Of a stretch of DNA of 64,000 nt, positions 59,574 through 64,000 are shown one piece after another (positions within the stretch are counted from its first letter, which is position 1; every line of letters starts with the position of its first letter). The position numbers were made by a program, and so were the translations under genes. This DNA comes from Epiperipatus broadwayi (lineage: Eukaryota; Onychophora; Udeonychophora; Euonychophora; Peripatidae): the NCBI GenBank assembly GCA_028023455.1, contig JAQFVV010000112.1, positions 866,001 through 930,000 of the forward strand, written 5' to 3'. The notes under the pieces were generated by a model. That model did no database searches. It was not told the DNA's origin and saw only the letters and a list, made by a program, of their open reading frames with translations.

Positions 59574-59825
59574 TAGAAGTAAACAGAATATTGGGTGTGA
59601 GATAAATTATGATAACAGCAAGGAAAGTAGTTTACTGTTTAATGCTTGGGCAGGATCTTTAGCAACAAGGGAATATACACTTAAAAGGGAAAATGTGGGT
59701 GATTTAGTCTGCAAGTTGTGTAAGGAAGGCATAAAAAATATTAAGCATCTGTTAATTAAATGTAAATGCTTGAAAGCAGAAAGGATACAAATAATGAAGT
59801 TGTGGAAGAATAAATATAAACAAAG
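59574..59825 (+). mobile_element. LINE, left half of a split copy
   Basis: An ORF2 tail with INYDNSKESSLLFNAWAGSL, then VGDLVCKLCKEGIKNIKHLL, then IKCKCLKAERIQIMKLWKN. Here the C-x2-C...H-x4-C knuckle is complete, the best-preserved copy in the window. It breaks at CAAAG (59825). The sequence expected next resumes at 62497. Confidence 0.85.
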
Positions 59826-62496
59826 TATAATGGAACGAGACGATTAGCACTTGAATAATCAACAATCAGCTGGTTCGATCACAATGTGTGACCAACTTAT
59901 ACAAAGTCTATATGTGATGATAGACCTATCTATCAAGCCCCAAACATTGCTGGTGCCAGATATTACGGACAAACAATTTTCATCATATGCCACCCCTAAT
60001 ATCCATCATACCAGTCATGTCAGTCGCTAATTCGATCTTTAGTGGTGTGTAGACCCACTACACATCATGCATCCCCGTTGGTTGACAGATACAATGGATG
60101 GAACGATTACAACTAATCCCAAACACTGCTAACACCAGATGTAACGGATGGTCAACTAACTTGCAGACTATACTACTATGCAGATGCGGCAATATGGTGT
60201 GGGGATAAATTAATAAGCTCTAATTTATTGCCCCTAATGAAACAATCTGCAGAGACCTAACAGGCTTAGAAGGAAAGAAAGTTGCATCCAACTATGTTCA
60301 GACTGTGGGTCATCTGATAAAGTGCTAATGAGAACCCGATGAAATGCTTAACCAATGATTGCATACCCTTTAATTGACTAACTCTATCCCTATTTAATAA
60401 TATTAAATGCAATTTAGGTTAGTTCACCCACTTTCCCCCTTTTTAATTCCGTTATCCCTAATATTCAAGCCCAGAGAGAATATTGCTTTTAACTCCTTTA
60501 GCAGGTATGAACAGATATACACAGCAACTCCTGCACCTATATATAGGTTACAACTAGCATTTATAATATTTGTTTTACTTTCAAGCTTTTATATAATAAG
60601 AAAAATAGATGTGTGTGCATGAATAATTATTTATAAACTGTAGAATGTCAGGACAACCCAATAAACCAGAGACTGGAACAATATAAACTCTAAACATTTA
60701 TTAACATTAATAAATATTAAATATAACAACAATAGTAATGATAAAAAATAATAATAATAAAAAATATATAATAATCATCATATGTACATGGATCACTCAT
60801 TCTCTACAAATCATACTTATATAAAAAAAATCAACTTTAGTTATTTAATATAATTGAAATGCTGGCTAGCTAAATTATATATTTACAAATGTTAATCTAT
60901 TTAACAAATTTCCCCAATTTATATATATGATAGAGACAGAACCCAGTTGATTAGTCAAATATACTAGAAAATATACGTACACGTTAATCACAAAATAAAA
61001 CATATAATATGTATTCTGTATGTGTTGTAATTTAACCTATATATAAATTTAAAAAATCTTACCTCAATATTTATGTGGATGACCTGATGTGAAGCAGGTG
61101 GCTATATCTAAATTTTATTTATAATAAAAATATAAAAAATATCAAAATGAATAATCCCCCCTTTTCTTCTTTGCTAATTTTGAAAAATGTGGCTTCAGCA
61201 TCAGAGTGTGAAAACACAACAGATAATATACATAAATTAAAAAAAAAAAAATACACAAAAATTTACAATATTGATTCTTTGATAAATTAAAAAAATTGTA
61301 ATTAGAATAAGGTTTATAACAATCATAACAAAAGCAGTAGTAGCTGATAGTTATGCAAGTTGTTTTTTAAAGCAGTTTCATTTAATAAATCATTCTCCTT
61401 AGCAAGGATAGATAGGTACAATGGTGTCTCCTGTAGTTGTGTTTAATGGCAAACATGTTGATCCTCATTTGATTCACCATAATGTATTCCAATCCTTGTT
61501 TATTTTGGACTGAAGGCATCTTCTTGTGTGTTTACAATAAAGTAGAAATATATATAGATATAATGCAGCTGGCAGGAAAAAACCATGACACACAATAGCA
61601 TGTTTTGCTCTAGCCCATTTTCATATTAAAGTACATTTTAATTATTTATAATCATATATTTTTTATTAATAGTATTGAAGCGCTTATATATATATTAAGA
61701 AAATTACTTCATTTTTCTTTCTTCTCCAATTTTTAGCAAATTTAATTCTCGTTATTGTTTTTAAAAAGATTTAAAAAAAAAAAATCAAATTTACTCCAAC
61801 TTTTTAAACACGATTTAATTATTTAAGAATTAATCAGTTATTCTTACTTCTTTTCACTTTCTGTCCCTTGAATTTGATAAACTTTTAGTTACAGTATTCG
61901 ATTTTTAAAATGTTTATAATCTAACTAAAAGAAAAACTAAAATTCCATTTTAGCGTTCGAAATTTTTAGTTTTTATTTGCTGTCTTTTGTTACAGTTATT
62001 ATAACAATAAGAAGAATGATTTGTAAACTGTCTTTTGTTTTTATACATTTCACGCGCGTAGATTTTCAGGAACGCCGATATCTTTAACTGTCTATTTTTT
62101 AAATACATTTAGATTTATTATAAATAAAAAAAATATTAAAATAATAAAATCAGTTTTATTTTCACACATATGTACCCACCTAATTAACCTCAAGTCATCC
62201 CACATTATATATATATATTAATTAATATTCAATTTTAAATTTTAAAAAAATATATACATTACAATTTATTTAATCAAATAGTTTTATATATATACAATAG
62301 TACTTTCTAAAATATTGATCGTATTGATCGTATTTTATTTTATAAATATAATAATTTATTGTGTATTATGTGTATATAGGCAATAATAATAACAAATAAT
62401 AATATTCCCACTATTACTATAAATTCCAAATGGATTGGGTTCAATAAATATGCTTGATCTTTTTAGGAATGTGTGCATTGTAAGCTATCCTTTACA
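59826..62496 (-). mobile_element. 2.67-kb insertion splitting the LINE, probable LTR-type element
   Basis: Defined by the interrupted LINE: the LINE stops at CAAAG (59825) and resumes at about 62497 with TACTTATACAGAAAGTGG. On the minus strand the insert begins TGTAAAGG and ends CCATTATA, the TG...TATA form of the other LTRs here. Left-hand duplicated text (CCAAACATTGCTGGTGCCAG near 59941, CCAAACACTGCTAACACCAG near 60116) gives an internal repeat of about 176 bp. No coding frame. It is either a solo LTR or another noncoding insertion. The ends are uncertain by about 5 bp, and a short AGT(A) duplication is possible. Confidence 0.6.
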
Positions 62497-62760
62497 GTAC
62501 TTATACAGAAAGTGGATTATTAGTTTTTATGTTGGGTTTGGGAAAAGATCAGGGAGATTTAGATATAAAGACTATGGAGTTGGCAAAGATTATGTTGTGG
62601 AAATAGGATGGAACAGGATAGAGAAAAATCTGGCAAAAACTTAGAGTGGGGAATGGAAAGTGGGATGGCCAATAGGTTTCTCTAGGCACAGTGGCTAAAA
62701 AATTCCTGATTCTGAAAAAGGAGAATCACAGTAGATCACATTGCATTAAATCTGAGTAAT
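62497..62760 (+). mobile_element. LINE, right half of the split copy
   Basis: TACTTATACAGAAAGTGGAT and TTTTTATGTTGGGTTTGGGA, then GATTATGTTGTGGAAATAGG, and a 3' end AAGGAGAATCACAGTAGATC. It matches 6085-6330 and 15755-16010 and completes the copy begun at 59574. Confidence 0.85.
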
Positions 62761-64000
62761 TCTAAAAATGCAAAGTCCTGCTTTATCTGGTTCTCAAGAA
62801 GATATTCTGTAATTGGGTTGAAAACATTCATCTACCAAGATCGAATCCAGATTTTTCTTAGCATAATGTTCAATACTTTGTCATTTAAATGGAGTTTTTT
62901 TCAGACAATGAGCCATTTATCTCTTAAGCATCCTCAGACAACTGTTTTGAGTGGAAGTAATTGTTTTGCAGTCCATAAAGTAATTTTATCATCTAAGAGT
63001 TTGTACGAATTATACAATTTTTTCATTTTCTTTATTAAAAAAGCATGCTATATATAAATAATATTATATTACATAAAAATATTAAAGCTTAAATATTGGT
63101 TATTTTAATAAGACATCTGTGGCCATTTTGTTTTCACCAAACTTTTAATGTTTGGAATCAAGCAGAACATTTTTCAAATTTGAATGAGACAGAAATGATC
63201 CCATTTTGGGTTTTTTTATCAATTTCATTGATGAAAATAATTTTTGTAAGCAAAAAAACTGCAAAGTTATAATAGACAAACAATTTTAAAATGAAAGTTA
63301 AATATAATTACATATTCCATACAGATTGAATGAGGAACTTTTTTAAAAATTTTGGCTCACTGAATTTAAATGTTTACATTTTTTTTCATTTGAAAAATAA
63401 TAAAAATTGTTTTTTGACAAGATAACTTATTTTTTTTATTTTTATAATAAGAGTTTCAATAATACTAAAATTAATCCATCAATTTGTCAAGTTTGGGACA
63501 TGTTATAAGTTGACTACTCCTACTCTGAAGTATAAAATTAACAATATTAAAATTAACATGCCATGTTCATTCAACATAATACCAATCTTCTGAAGGTAAG
63601 CTATTTAAGTCCCCAGTATCAAAACTATTTGAATCAGACAACATATTTAAGGTCTGTTATAAATATAATAAGTTATGTAACAATACAATGTAAAACATTT
63701 TATAATATTGTTCTAGTCAATAACATTTTAATGACTCAGCTCATTATAAAAATAACATATAAAGTAATTATAATAGCCAAATTTTTAATATATACTATGA
63801 AAATACAATGCTGACCAAACTCTCCCCTTTCAGTTGTGTGAAGCCCATTATTTTAGCAACCATAAATCAGAATCTGTTGAATTTTATTTATAATTACATA
63901 TTTTCTTTTATCATATTTCTCATATCTGACCTTGTCTTCAGAAGTGGACTAGTCCAGATTCCTTCCTTATCTAATCGGATTGAGCATTCATTGCCACTAC
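62761..64000. other. Anonymous AT-rich DNA
   Basis: No supported gene or repeat. The region at 63120-63460 has faint similarity to the 51-kb tandem units (CATTTGAAAAATAATAAAAA), too weak to call. Confidence 0.55.

Overview
This window is AT-rich eukaryotic DNA from an animal. It shows no bacterial-style operons, almost every open frame is short, and long (TA)n tracts are common. The repeat mix (Penelope-like GIY-YIG elements, tRNA-derived SINEs, Merlin and hAT DNA transposons, hammerhead-bearing short repeats, LTR elements without pol) suggests an invertebrate, most plausibly a lophotrochozoan such as a mollusc. A cephalopod is possible, but the species is inference. I found no convincing host protein-coding gene or exon. 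The recognisable coding sequence is all broken transposable-element sequence.

Layout. 1-893: 3' end of a Penelope-like element (PLE), then a tRNA-like segment and a minisatellite. 1112-3298: solo LTR. 3725-4560: inverted and tandem PLE-terminal repeats interrupted by a 459-bp internally deleted hAT with a perfect 8-bp target duplication. 5672-6330: a retroposed tRNA-Gly-like half and a LINE 3' end. 8721-8850: foldback element. 9191-15002: a complete LTR element on the minus strand with a gag-like pseudogene, no pol, and a tRNA-Pro-type primer site. 15664-16015: LINE. 16524-16580: hammerhead-like repeat. 17466-20480: foldbacks, a relic Merlin transposon and a SINE. 24723-26690: a SINE and a hammerhead-like repeat. 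29342-31514: solo LTR. 31665-36940: a hammerhead/tRNA-like SINE split by a 4.77-kb LTR element with only about 600 bp between its LTRs. 38960-41251: solo LTR. 44732 to about 48300: possible LTR block containing a LINE ORF2 relic. 49587-52640: inverted repeats, a tandem array and a tandem-dimer-like hammerhead SINE. 53950-56580: PLE relic with nested palindromes. 56764-62760: LINE copies, a 2.65-kb SPIN/Charlie-like hAT transposon, and a LINE split by a further 2.67-kb insertion.

The most interesting system is the short interspersed repeat of about 473 bp that joins a type I hammerhead ribozyme (minimal 2-bp stem III) to a tRNA-like pol III promoter body. The copy at 36778-36836 keeps an intact catalytic core. 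One locus (52021-52640) is arranged as about 1.3 tandem units, as expected for retrozyme-like elements copied from circular or multimeric RNA. All the LTR insertions recognised with confidence lie in the same orientation and within TA repeats.
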